Made by a program: the position numbers and the translations under genes. The notes below the pieces were generated by a model, which saw only the letters and a program-made list of their open reading frames with translations, did no database searches and was not told the origin of the DNA. This document shows positions 29,070 through 38,885 of a stretch of DNA of 64,000 bases, piece by piece (positions within the stretch are counted from its first letter, which is position 1; every line of letters begins with the position of its first letter). Location: the NCBI GenBank assembly GCA_021806295.1, contig JAJZXS010000035.1, forward strand, positions 18,052-82,051. Reading direction: 5' to 3'. Origin of the DNA: Thermoplasmata archaeon. GTDB lineage: Archaea; Thermoplasmatota; Thermoplasmata; Thermoplasmatales; Thermoplasmataceae.

Positions 29070-30035
29070 ATGGTTAAAACCATGTACAAATTTGTAATCG
29101 TTGCGATTGCCATAATTCTCGCTGGGGTGTTTATTACAACCTCCTTTTCAGGTTATCAGGATCAACAAACGTCAAATGGAATAACAACAATAGACGCATA
29201 TTCAGCACATAATGTAAAGACTTTGAACAGCTCAGCTGTAACAAATTCGACACCGGCTAATTATATCATGAATCATGATATTATTAAAATTTCCACACTA
29301 ACTCACGTGTTGGTAAATGGGACTTATCTGAATAGTGATATTGTAGATAAGGCTTTGATTACTAATTCCAGCGTTAATGATAGCAGGATTGGCAAGGCAA
29401 CTTTAATGAATATATTTGTGAACAATACATATATTTATATGGCAACAGTGGCAAATGGAAGTATAGAGAATTCAGTTGTATGGTCTGCAAATGTAGAGTA
29501 TGCAGGTATAGAAAATACCAGCATATGGGATTCCAGACTTGCCCATGTAACGGTAGAAAATGCGCATATTTTGAAAGCAAGTATATACAATGGGACTGTA
29601 GAGAATTCAACTTTGTATGATATGGGATTGCAGAATGTCACAGCTTCCAACACATCAATATATGATTCCTCCATGTCCAATGTAGATTTAGAGCATACAG
29701 TTGTCAAAGATGCGTCTATAGATTCTGGATTTATAAACAACTCTAAGTTAATCTATGTAGGATTGGGTTCAGGCGTTCATCTAGGTACAAATGTAACAAT
29801 AATTCCTTCAATAAATTCTTCACCTACACTGCCACCAACTATAGGTCCATCACCCCCACCTGTGCACACATCACCTAAGAGTTCTATCCCAAAGTATAAC
29901 AGCACATCAGTTTTCACAAATCCGGTTCCTGGCTCCACGAATCCATTAGGTGGAAACTGGAATAACCATAATGGTAATATAAATTCGATAAAACCAATTA
30001 ATTTCACAGGACCGCAGAATACCGGGCATAACTGA
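29070..30035 (+). CDS. Predicted secreted or surface-anchored repeat protein (pentapeptide/beta-helix-like)
   Basis: N-terminal hydrophobic segment (FVIVAIAIILAGVFITTSF); degenerate xSxV/xNxxI repeats; Pro/Ser/Asn-rich C-terminus; many N-x-S/T sequons. Confidence 0.65.
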   Translation: MVKTMYKFVIVAIAIILAGVFITTSFSGYQDQQTSNGITTIDAYSAHNVKTLNSSAVTNSTPANYIMNHDIIKISTLTHVLVNGTYLNSDIVDKALITNSSVNDSRIGKATLMNIFVNNTYIYMATVANGSIENSVVWSANVEYAGIENTSIWDSRLAHVTVENAHILKASIYNGTVENSTLYDMGLQNVTASNTSIYDSSMSNVDLEHTVVKDASIDSGFINNSKLIYVGLGSGVHLGTNVTIIPSINSSPTLPPTIGPSPPPVHTSPKSSIPKYNSTSVFTNPVPGSTNPLGGNWNNHNGNINSIKPINFTGPQNTGHN

Positions 30036-30136
30036 ATTTATCCGGCACTTTTTTATTATTTACCGGAAAAATTTTAATATTCTCTAAAACTCATTTCATA
30101 AAAAGTTTAATTAGGTATCCTTACATTGTTAATTCT

Positions 30137-30610
30137 GTGTACTGTGTAACAATAGAGAATAGAAAGGTTTCCAACTATGAAAGCATTTTCCAGATTTTAA
30201 AGTTAAAGGTAGACTCGATATTCGTTATTGATTATGATGCCATAAGGCATAGATACCTTAATCTTAAATTATATAGCGAACTTTCGAAATTTTTTGAACT
30301 TACCATTATGAACTACCCTGAAACAGAGAATGACCTTATGGATACAATAATTAATGGGGCCTCAACGGTAGTAATAAACAACAATCTAACATACAAGAGG
30401 ATATCCAGCTATCTTTCATTTACTCAAAACATAGCCATGAACTATAAATATGTTGATACCTGCATATATTTTTCTGAAATGGGTGGGAATATGTTTCTAA
30501 CAGATAAGGAAATAATGCTTCCATACATACTGGCATATAATTACAATAACTTCCCAATTAAAAATTCCATACAGCTCCAGAATTTCCCATATGACCTGAT
30601 GCAACAATAA
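30137..30610 (+). CDS. Hypothetical protein upstream of pyrD
   Basis: 157-aa ORF on the same strand as pyrDK, with coding-like composition. Confidence 0.6.
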   Translation: MYCVTIENRKVSNYESIFQILKLKVDSIFVIDYDAIRHRYLNLKLYSELSKFFELTIMNYPETENDLMDTIINGASTVVINNNLTYKRISSYLSFTQNIAMNYKYVDTCIYFSEMGGNMFLTDKEIMLPYILAYNYNNFPIKNSIQLQNFPYDLMQQ

Positions 30611-30649
30611 TTAGAATTATTTACATATCAGGAATAGATAGGGGCATAT

Positions 30650-31543
30650 ATGCTGGAAACTGATATAGGAATAAAACTGGAAAACCCATTTATCCTGGCC
30701 TCGGGAATTCTGGATGAAAATGGTTATACAGTAAAGAGAGTACTTGAATCCGGTGCCGGCGCTGCTGTGACCAAATCTATTGGTTCTTCCGAAAGAAGAG
30801 GGTTCGAACCACCTGTTATTTATTCCGATGATAATTATACAATAAATGCAATCGGCCTCTCAAATCCAGGAATAGAGGATTATGGAAATGAGATAAAGAT
30901 AGCATTGCAGGCGGGTAAGCCGATCATAGGAAGCATATTTGCCCAGACCCCGGAGGAATTCGCCAGCCTTGCAAAAAAAATGCAGGGATACGGTGCGTCT
31001 GCCATTGAGTTAAACCTTTCATGCCCACATGTGAACGGATATGGAATGGAGGTTGGTTCCGATCCTGAACTGGTATCTGCTGTAGTCTCAGAGGTCAAAT
31101 CAAATGTAAATATTCCGGTTTATGCAAAACTTTCCCCCAATACATCCGATATGATAGAACAGGCCAGGGCCGCATCCAAATGTGATGGATATGTACTTAT
31201 TAATACAATAAAGGCAATGAAAATTGATATAAATGCAAGAATGCCTGTTCTTAGCAACGTTTATGGTGGCCTCAGTGGCAGGTCAATAAAACCTGTGGGA
31301 ATACGATATGTTTACGAGGTGAAGAAGGAGACAGGTAAAAATATAATAGGCGTCGGAGGTATAAACACTGTAGAGGACGTTCTGGAGTATATCATGGCTG
31401 GAGCCTCTGCAGTCCAGATCGGATCGGCAATTTCATCCCATGGAGTTTCTCTATTCACTGATCTTTCCAAAGAACTGAAGAAATATATGGAGATGAATTC
31501 AATTAACAGCATAAAAGACCTTGTCGGGGTGGCTATCAGATGA
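30650..31543 (+). CDS. pyrD: Dihydroorotate dehydrogenase (class 1B catalytic subunit)
   Basis: AVTKSIGSSERRGFEPPV, NAIGLSNPGI, ELNLSCPHVNGYGMEVG and IGVGGI motifs. Confidence 0.93.
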   Translation: MLETDIGIKLENPFILASGILDENGYTVKRVLESGAGAAVTKSIGSSERRGFEPPVIYSDDNYTINAIGLSNPGIEDYGNEIKIALQAGKPIIGSIFAQTPEEFASLAKKMQGYGASAIELNLSCPHVNGYGMEVGSDPELVSAVVSEVKSNVNIPVYAKLSPNTSDMIEQARAASKCDGYVLINTIKAMKIDINARMPVLSNVYGGLSGRSIKPVGIRYVYEVKKETGKNIIGVGGINTVEDVLEYIMAGASAVQIGSAISSHGVSLFTDLSKELKKYMEMNSINSIKDLVGVAIR

Positions 31544-32283
31544 AATATTTCACTGTATCAGAAAATATAAGAGAGGCAGAAAATGTAAATACACTTGAAT
31601 TCTACGATGATATCAGAATTATTCCAGGGCAGTTCATTATGGCATGGGTGCCTGGTATAAATCAAATTCCCCTGTCATTTTCCTCAACCGGAAGCCCGAA
31701 AAGTATCACTGTCAAGGTTTATGGTGACGCCTCTGCGAAAATTGCCGGCATGAAAACAGGGGATAGGATATTTTATGAGGGGCCTTATGGAAATGGGTTC
31801 AACAATATTACAGGCAAAAAACTTGTTATTGGTGCTGGTAGCGGTATAGCACCGCTTGTACCTCTGGTTAATGAAAGCACCACAGGGATTATTTCAGGGA
31901 AAACTGCCAGTGATATTATTCTCACATCAAAATTCAACCCTGATCGCCTGATCATTGCTACAGATGATGGCACAGCCGGAATTAAGGGATTCGCCACAGA
32001 AGCCATGAGAGAAATCGATATAGAAAGTTTTGATATGATTTATGCATGCGGCCCTGAAATTATGCTGAAGGCGGTCTTTGATTACATAAAGGGCAGGGAT
32101 GTGAAATGCCAGTTCTCTCTGGAAAGATCAATGAAATGCGGCATAGGCATATGCGATTCATGCTCCATAAACGGCTACCAGGTGTGCCATGATGGACCTG
32201 TTTTCACCTCTGAACAGCTAACGAAAATGGATGAATTCGGCAAAACAAAACTTACATATTCCGGGAAACGCGTATTCTTTTAG
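31540..32283 (+). CDS. pyrK: Dihydroorotate dehydrogenase electron transfer subunit
   Basis: FAD/NAD-binding reductase fold (GAGSGIAPLVPL) and [2Fe-2S] CGIGICDSCSINGYQVCHDGPVF. Confidence 0.92.
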   Translation: MKYFTVSENIREAENVNTLEFYDDIRIIPGQFIMAWVPGINQIPLSFSSTGSPKSITVKVYGDASAKIAGMKTGDRIFYEGPYGNGFNNITGKKLVIGAGSGIAPLVPLVNESTTGIISGKTASDIILTSKFNPDRLIIATDDGTAGIKGFATEAMREIDIESFDMIYACGPEIMLKAVFDYIKGRDVKCQFSLERSMKCGIGICDSCSINGYQVCHDGPVFTSEQLTKMDEFGKTKLTYSGKRVFF

Positions 32284-32316
32284 AAACTTTTTAATATAAT
32301 ACAAATATAGCAATAT

Positions 32317-32550
32317 ATGGCAGATGGAGGTATTGAGGAAAAATGTGTTTTTAACCGTTCTGGAGAGTGTTATTTCCTTGAATCTCGGGTTCAGACATGC
32401 CATCTTTGCTTCAACTTCAAAACGTTCACAATGGTGGGCAAAAAAAGAAAGCTGTATTATAACATTTTTGACTATCTTAAAGAAAATGGGCTCAGCGATA
32501 GCCTTTTCCCAAGGGATAATTCAGAACAGGACTCCCTCAAAAATTTATAA
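32317..32550 (+). CDS. Small four-cysteine protein (putative metal-binding)
   Basis: C-x7-C-x9-C-x2-C (KCVFNRSGECYFLESRVQTCHLC); TATA-like sequence just upstream; chosen over the overlapping +2 frame ORF because of the Cys pattern. Confidence 0.55.
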   Translation: MADGGIEEKCVFNRSGECYFLESRVQTCHLCFNFKTFTMVGKKRKLYYNIFDYLKENGLSDSLFPRDNSEQDSLKNL

Positions 32551-32584
32551 TAAGTATTATATTGTAATTTGGCATTGAATTAAA

Positions 32585-32923
32585 ATGTCTTCCAACACAG
32601 ACCATTTTGCAAACAAGAGAACTTTTCTCGCCTGGATGAGAACTGGCATATCTCTCATGGGATTCGGATTCGTTATTGCAAAGTTTGTAATATTTCTCCA
32701 TGCACTGGAGGGGAAGGTCACGTCATCATTCAGCGATTCACTTATTGCAGGGGAGGTAATGATAGTTGTTGGGATGATAACCATTGCATACGGATATGTT
32801 GAATACGTTACAAATGAGAAGGATCTGGATAACAATAAATATTACTCAAGAAAGACGGAACTCCTTGTATTCACCGCAATAATAATAGGCATGGCAATAC
32901 TGCTTCTGCTTTTCATTATATAG
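32585..32923 (+). CDS. DUF202 family membrane protein
   Basis: FANKRTFLAWMRTGISLMGFGFVIAKF is the DUF202 signature; 3 TM segments. Confidence 0.88.
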   Translation: MSSNTDHFANKRTFLAWMRTGISLMGFGFVIAKFVIFLHALEGKVTSSFSDSLIAGEVMIVVGMITIAYGYVEYVTNEKDLDNNKYYSRKTELLVFTAIIIGMAILLLLFII

Positions 32924-32955
32924 GGAATAAAAATTATTTTTATGAAATAATAAGA

Positions 32956-33966
32956 TTATTTCTTAGGCTGGCCTCTGAGAACTATTTCCCGGAGCTCCCT
33001 GCCCACCTGCTCTTCCAGTGAATTATCAAGGTCGTCCATGAGAGATTTTAATTTTTTGGAACCCTCATCATATTCCTCTATCCACTCATCTGCAAATTTG
33101 CCACTCTGTATTCTCTGTGCCTTTTCCTTCATTCTCTTTTTCACGTCCTCATCGATTACATATGGCCCGACTGTCAATCCTCCGTATTTTGCAGTATCGG
33201 AAACTGCCCTCATCATTCCAGATATCCCATTTTCATATATCTGGTCAGTTATGAGTTTCATTTCATTTATTGCCTCAAAATATGCCATTTCTGGCCTGTA
33301 ACCTAATTCCACTATTGTCTGGAATGCTGCCCTTAGCATGGCGGTTAACCCACCAACAAGGTCAAGCTGTTCCCCCATAAGGTCTGTTTCTGTTTCCTCC
33401 TTGAACGTAGTCTCCAGTACCCCTGCCTTGGTTGCACCCAGCGCCTTTGCAATCGCCAGGGATTTCTCAAGGGCCTCTCCGGAATGGTTCTGATGTACGC
33501 TGACGAGAACAGGAACGCCTCCACCCTTCACAAAAAACTCCCTCACAGATGGGCCGGGGGCCTTCGGGGCAGCCATATAAACGTCCACGTTTTCAGGTGG
33601 TTGAATAAGCTTATAATGAATATTGAATCCATGGGCAAATACAAGGTCCATACCATCCCTGAGAACAGGCCTTACCTTTTCACTATATATTTTTCTCTGC
33701 ACCATGTCCGGAACCAGAAATATTACTATATCTGCGTCCTTAAGAGCCTCCTCAGTCTTTACAGGATTGACCCCGTCCTCCAGTGCCTTTTTCCATGAAT
33801 TGCCTTCCCTTTCGAGCCCCAGCTTTACCTTTAGGCCGGAATCCATCAAATTTAGTACCCATGCCCTGCCCTGGCTTCCGTAGCCCAGAACAGCTATATT
33901 CTTGTCCTTTACATATTTCAAATCTGCATCATTATCTGTATATACATTACCAAGTATTTTACTCAC
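32956..33966 (-). CDS. ilvC: Ketol-acid reductoisomerase
   Basis: AVLGYGSQGRAWVLNL, MAAPKAPGPSVR, KEETETDLMGEQLDLVGG and YFEAINEMKLITDQIYENG. Confidence 0.96.
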   Translation of the reverse strand: MSKILGNVYTDNDADLKYVKDKNIAVLGYGSQGRAWVLNLMDSGLKVKLGLEREGNSWKKALEDGVNPVKTEEALKDADIVIFLVPDMVQRKIYSEKVRPVLRDGMDLVFAHGFNIHYKLIQPPENVDVYMAAPKAPGPSVREFFVKGGGVPVLVSVHQNHSGEALEKSLAIAKALGATKAGVLETTFKEETETDLMGEQLDLVGGLTAMLRAAFQTIVELGYRPEMAYFEAINEMKLITDQIYENGISGMMRAVSDTAKYGGLTVGPYVIDEDVKKRMKEKAQRIQSGKFADEWIEEYDEGSKKLKSLMDDLDNSLEEQVGRELREIVLRGQPKK

Positions 33967-34282
33967 TTACAACACCCCATTCATATTTTTTTGATTTATT
34001 ATATTCTATTTCGAACTTATTGTATCTGGCCCCCTCAAGTTCCTCCACAAAATCTATGTCAACCATTTTGCTCAAAGTTATTATGGAAAGATCGAGATTG
34101 CCCAGTTTACTTCTGTCATATATGGACATGTATATGCTACATGTTCCATTCTCCTCTGCCTCCATGTGCATCCATCCTATATCCAGCCAGAACCTCCTGA
34201 AGTTTGCCGCTATTCTTTCAACCAGTCCGGGATCCCGGTAATATGCCTCAATTTTTATTATTCTTTCTTGGGTCACTGACAA
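33959..34282 (-). CDS. ilvN: Small ACT-like protein, probable acetolactate synthase regulatory subunit
   Basis: 107 aa, between ilvB and ilvC with overlaps on both sides; ACT-like RIIKIEAYYRDPGLVERIAANFRR. Confidence 0.65.
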   Translation of the reverse strand: MSVTQERIIKIEAYYRDPGLVERIAANFRRFWLDIGWMHMEAEENGTCSIYMSIYDRSKLGNLDLSIITLSKMVDIDFVEELEGARYNKFEIEYNKSKKYEWGVVSE

Positions 34283-35975
34283 TCACCTCGCTTAATTTTC
34301 CACCCGGCGGAAGTGTGGGAAGCGCAAGCTCTTCCTTATCCACCGGAACACGTATCACTGTAGGAACATTCTCCCTTATAGCCGTCCTGACATACTCCAT
34401 TATATCGGAGTAATTATGCGCCTCGAAGGCATCGGCACCGAACGATTCGGCGTATTTCATTATATTAGGTGAATTCCCATAGTCCACGCCCACTATTCTC
34501 TTATTCTGGAACATATCCTGAACCTGTCTCACAAGGCCGAGTGTCCGGTTATCATTGACCACTGCTATTACAGGTATATGCTCATCTACTGCGGTGGCGA
34601 GGTTATTTCCTGTCATCATAAAGGAACCGTCGCCATCATAGTCAACAACCACCTTATCTGGCCTGCCAACCTTCGCACCCATGGCAGAGGGGAGACCGAA
34701 TCCCATTGTTCCCATGCCTGTGGATGAAAAGAAGGATCTTGGCTCGAGGTTTTCCCAATGTGTTTCTGCCCACATCTGGTGCTGCCCAACGCCTGTTGTC
34801 ATTATGGCATCCCTTGGCAGTGCCTCTCTCAGTGCTTTCAGGATCTGCCACGGCCGCATATAGCCATCATCAGGGGGATGGGAATACTGTGAATAATAAT
34901 CCTTAAGCTCATTTATTCTGCGATTCCATGCATAGTTTGCCTTTTTACGACCCATGACAGACAGGTCATTTAGAAGTTCCTGCAGAAGCACCCGGGCATT
35001 TCCGGCCATGGAAACGTCAGGCTTTATACCCTTGGAAAAATCTGTAGGGTCAAGATTTATAGACATAAATATTTTTTTTGTATCTTTCATTTCATCGTAG
35101 GATGTAAATGTCCTGTCACTGAATCTGGCTCCTATGGCAAGCAGGAGATCTGACTCCAGGGCAACCATACTCGCCTCTGCCCGGCCATAGTATCCCATGG
35201 CACCAACATAAAGCGGATAATCTGCCGGAATCGCAGATTTTCCAGGAAGTGTTGATACAACAGGGCATCCAAGGAATTCAGATAATTTCAGTACCTCATC
35301 TGTGGCATTTGCCCATACAACCCCGGTACCCACCAGCAGTACAGGTTTTTCTGCCTTCATGAGATTAAGCGCCATCTGCCTGACCTTGTCCTTATCTACT
35401 ACAGTCTGGAACGACCTGTAATGCAAATTGGTTGTCTCAGGATAATTAACATTCTCTATATCCTCCATCTGTACATCTCTCGGCACGTCAACAACAACCG
35501 GGCCTGGCCTACCAGTAGACGCGATATAAAATGCATTTTTGACCCATACAGGGATTTCCTCTATGGTTTTAACCTCCACAGCATATTTCGTTACAGGGAA
35601 AGACACTCCAAGAGTATCTGATTCCTGGAAGGAAAGCTTTCCCATGGCATTTCTATTTACAGCTCCTGTGATTGCAACAACCGGAGAAGAATCCTGGTAT
35701 GCCGTAATCAGGCCGGTAACAATATTGGTCACTCCGGGACCGGCAGTTGCAGTCAGGACTCCGGGCCTTCCGGTAGCCCTGGCATAGCCATCGGCTGCGT
35801 GGGCAGCTGCCTGCTCATGCCGCATCAGTATATGCCTCAGTTCACCCGATTCCACGTCTTCAATGAACGAGTCATATAATGGCATGTTGTACAGCCCGGG
35901 GATACCAAAAAGATCTTTTACACCCTCTCTCTTCATAGATTTAACAAGTAATTCAGAACCTTTCATATAAAACAC
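34248..35975 (-). CDS. ilvB: Acetolactate synthase large subunit
   Basis: ThDP enzyme: MRHEQAAAHAADGYARATGRPGV, TAGPGVTN, GAMGYYGR and DYDGDGSFMMTGNNLATAV. Confidence 0.95.
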   Translation of the reverse strand: MFYMKGSELLVKSMKREGVKDLFGIPGLYNMPLYDSFIEDVESGELRHILMRHEQAAAHAADGYARATGRPGVLTATAGPGVTNIVTGLITAYQDSSPVVAITGAVNRNAMGKLSFQESDTLGVSFPVTKYAVEVKTIEEIPVWVKNAFYIASTGRPGPVVVDVPRDVQMEDIENVNYPETTNLHYRSFQTVVDKDKVRQMALNLMKAEKPVLLVGTGVVWANATDEVLKLSEFLGCPVVSTLPGKSAIPADYPLYVGAMGYYGRAEASMVALESDLLLAIGARFSDRTFTSYDEMKDTKKIFMSINLDPTDFSKGIKPDVSMAGNARVLLQELLNDLSVMGRKKANYAWNRRINELKDYYSQYSHPPDDGYMRPWQILKALREALPRDAIMTTGVGQHQMWAETHWENLEPRSFFSSTGMGTMGFGLPSAMGAKVGRPDKVVVDYDGDGSFMMTGNNLATAVDEHIPVIAVVNDNRTLGLVRQVQDMFQNKRIVGVDYGNSPNIMKYAESFGADAFEAHNYSDIMEYVRTAIRENVPTVIRVPVDKEELALPTLPPGGKLSEVIVSDPRKNNKN

Positions 35976-36264
35976 TCCTGAAAAAACTAAAACTCACTGA
36001 CAAGCTACTTCTAAAACTATTCTGGAAAAATACGCCACAGATGTTAGATAAACCTACTCACGCTTTTCAAATTTACCACCGTTACCCGAAATCATTAACA
36101 GGGAACCCCATGATAGTTAAATTCAGACATGCATGATGAATCCGCAGTAATAACAACAGGTAATATGGTTTATGTATATGCAATATTTAATTATTGTGTT
36201 ATTTTTATTGCTAATTAGTAAATAATTAAAAAATGTTAAATATAATAATGCCTTTTATTTCAAA

Positions 36265-37923
36265 ATGAAGCGTTCAGATACGACATACGCCGGACCGGAA
36301 AGATCACCGAACCGTGCGTTTATGAAGGCAATGGGATTGAATGACAGTGACCTAAAAAATTATATGGTGGGCGTTGCAGCCGCATGGAATGAAGCGGGGC
36401 CATGCAACATACATGTTCTGTCACTGGCCAACCACACAAAGGAGGGAATAAGAAGCAAAAGTGGCACTCCAAGGGTTTTTACAACACCGGTTGTCATAGA
36501 TGGAATTGCCATGGGAACCGAGGGAATGAAATATTCACTTGTTAGCAGAGAACTTATTGCCAATACAATTGAATTAACAGTAAATGCCCATGGTTATGAC
36601 GGTTTTGCCGCGCTCTCTGGATGTGACAAAACCTCACCAGGGATGATGATGGCCATGGCCAGAATGAATATTCCATCCATCGTAATGTATTCAGGAACCA
36701 CATTGCCCGGCTACTTCAAGGGAAAGCAGATCGCCGTCGGAGATTTATTTGAGGCGGTTGGGGCGTATATGAATGGCAAAATGACAGAGCAAGATTTTAA
36801 GCTCATGGAGGATAATGCTATACCTACAGCAGGAGCATGTGGTGGCCTCTATACAGCAAATACGATGGCAATGATGACTGAAGTGCTTGGGCTGGCGCTT
36901 CCTGGTAGTGCGTCTCCCCCTGCAGTTGACGGTGCAAAGCAGAAATACGCCTATCAGACTGGAGAAGCAGTAATGCATCTTATAGAGAACGGATTAAAAC
37001 CCAGGGATATACTTACTGAGGAATCATTCTACAATGCCATAACAGTATTGATGGCCTCTGGAGGATCGACAAATGCGGTATTACATCTACTGGCAATTGC
37101 GCATGAGGCAGGGTTGAAACTATCCCTTGATGATTTTGACAGAATTTCCAGGAAGGTCCCGGAAATCGTAAATATGAAACCATCCGGCGAGTACGTTATG
37201 GCTGACCTGAACAAAATAGGTGGAGTCCCTGTTCTGATGAAGGTATTGCTCGAACATGGGCTTTTGAATGGCGATCAGATGACTGTAACTGGAAAAACCA
37301 TTAAGGAAAATTTGCAGGATATAAAAATTTATACACAGGGTAATATAATTTCTGAATTCGATAAACCATACAGCCATGATGGCGGCATAAACATCCTGAA
37401 AGGAAACCTGGCTACCGAAGGAGGAGTTTTTAAAAGCTCTGCATCTAAGGTAAAGTACCACAAGGGCCCTGCGAAAGTTTTTGATTCAGAAGAAGAAACT
37501 TTCAGGGCCATAAAAGACAGGAAAATTAAGCCAGGCGATACAGTAGTTATAAGATATGAGGGCCCGAAGGGCGGCCCAGGCATGAGGGAAATGCTTTCTG
37601 TAACTTCTGAACTCATAGGAGAAGGCCTGGGGGACAGCGTTGCCCTCATCACAGATGGAAGGTTCTCCGGTGCCACAAGGGGAATAATGATAGGCCATAT
37701 AGCACCTGAGGCCATGGATGGAGGCGCAATAGCAATTGTACGTGACGGGGATATGATAGAGATAGACGGCCCTAACAGAAAAATAAACCTCCTGGTAGAT
37801 GAGGATGAGATAAAAAACAGACTTAAGGAGTGGAAGAAACCTGAAATTCGATATAAAACAGGATTACTGAACCAGTATGCGAAACTGGTTACATCCTCAT
37901 CCATGGGGGCGGTGATGGAATAA
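36265..37923 (+). CDS. ilvD: Dihydroxy-acid dehydratase
   Basis: [48 protein letters not shown] and [10 protein letters not shown]. Confidence 0.96.
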   Translation: MKRSDTTYAGPERSPNRAFMKAMGLNDSDLKNYMVGVAAAWNEAGPCNIHVLSLANHTKEGIRSKSGTPRVFTTPVVIDGIAMGTEGMKYSLVSRELIANTIELTVNAHGYDGFAALSGCDKTSPGMMMAMARMNIPSIVMYSGTTLPGYFKGKQIAVGDLFEAVGAYMNGKMTEQDFKLMEDNAIPTAGACGGLYTANTMAMMTEVLGLALPGSASPPAVDGAKQKYAYQTGEAVMHLIENGLKPRDILTEESFYNAITVLMASGGSTNAVLHLLAIAHEAGLKLSLDDFDRISRKVPEIVNMKPSGEYVMADLNKIGGVPVLMKVLLEHGLLNGDQMTVTGKTIKENLQDIKIYTQGNIISEFDKPYSHDGGINILKGNLATEGGVFKSSASKVKYHKGPAKVFDSEEETFRAIKDRKIKPGDTVVIRYEGPKGGPGMREMLSVTSELIGEGLGDSVALITDGRFSGATRGIMIGHIAPEAMDGGAIAIVRDGDMIEIDGPNRKINLLVDEDEIKNRLKEWKKPEIRYKTGLLNQYAKLVTSSSMGAVME

Positions 37924-37958
37924 CCAAAAGACTTTATATTTTTTATTAATTTTGACCG

Positions 37959-38210
37959 ATGGATAGCACAGAAGAAATGAAGAAAAGAGAGGAAGACATT
38001 ACAGGGAAACTGGATGAATTCAGAGGGCAGGCAGAAAAGAATTTTAATGAGATATATGATAAGTTGAATACTCAAAAACTCTCGGAAGAAAATGAGGAAA
38101 ACCTATCACTGGCACTTACCATGATGGAGGCACTTGGAATAGATATACTTCATCTTATCCGTGATTATGAAGACCTTACAGATTACCTGGATATGCTTAG
38201 AAAGTTATAG
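37959..38210 (+). CDS. Small hypothetical, coiled-coil-like protein
   Basis: 83-aa Glu/Lys-rich helical ORF with a TATA-like sequence upstream. Confidence 0.5.
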   Translation: MDSTEEMKKREEDITGKLDEFRGQAEKNFNEIYDKLNTQKLSEENEENLSLALTMMEALGIDILHLIRDYEDLTDYLDMLRKL

Positions 38211-38345
38211 AATGGCAAAATTTTATAATAATAAATTTGAGATATTAACATGGAAATTCTTATATTTAATTTATAATTTTAATAAAATTCTACCTATTTC
38301 TACACGCCTTTCATGAAAGAGAAGATGTGTTCATACACTGCAGTA

Positions 38346-38885
38346 CTAAGGGCATCCCACAAGCGTATTCAATGGAATAAATGGATTTAATAATTTTTCC
38401 CTCTTTATAGAGGCAACATCTATATTATTAATTGTATCACGTATTTTCAACCTGTTTGCCCTTTCTATCACATTTCTGGCTACTGCACTATGGCCACGCT
38501 GCATATGTACACCGGCAACGCATAAAAGTATTATGTACTGGTATGTAACTCTCTCTATTCCTGTTGATGCCTGCCACTGATTTTCCAGTACCTCGTGCGC
38601 CTCCCAGTAGCGCTCACCCTTAATGAGGTAAAGTGCGAAGTTGAATGATGTTGCCCCCTGCAAAAAATCAATTCTGGATGTAAAAAAGTTTGTCCCCATT
38701 CTTTTCATGGTTTTACTGTTAATGTGATAAAAATAGGAAAGCTCTATTCTATGTGATTCCACCCTGAGGTCGTAAACAAATGGATCGTTTTTACGCAGTT
38801 CTCCCATCAATGTGTCCCGGTTTTTTGGATCTGTTTCAATTTCGTATATATTGATATACCTGCCTGAATTCCAGCGTATTTTCAT
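38346..38885 (-). CDS. Protein with a C-terminal DUF309-like domain
   Basis: YWEAHEVLENQWQASTGIERVTYQYIILLCVAGVHMQRGHSAVARNVIERA matches the DUF309 HE-motif pattern; abuts dbh. Confidence 0.75.
   Translation of the reverse strand: MKIRWNSGRYINIYEIETDPKNRDTLMGELRKNDPFVYDLRVESHRIELSYFYHINSKTMKRMGTNFFTSRIDFLQGATSFNFALYLIKGERYWEAHEVLENQWQASTGIERVTYQYIILLCVAGVHMQRGHSAVARNVIERANRLKIRDTINNIDVASIKREKLLNPFIPLNTLVGCP

Noticed and set aside
30800-30820. gttcgaacc, a tRNA T-arm-like motif
   Set aside because: Lies inside pyrD (encodes RRGFEPPV) with no acceptor or anticodon stem around it.
32324-32578. Alternative ORF overlapping the four-Cys protein
   Set aside because: The alternate frame lacks the Cys pattern and its start lies inside the other ORF; kept only as an uncertainty.
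33783-34241. Plus-strand 152-aa ORF over ilvC/ilvN
   Set aside because: Antisense to conserved genes; low-complexity Ser/Pro/Leu composition.
37329-38075. Minus-strand 248-aa ORF over ilvD
   Set aside because: Antisense to the conserved C-terminal part of IlvD; no recognisable domain.
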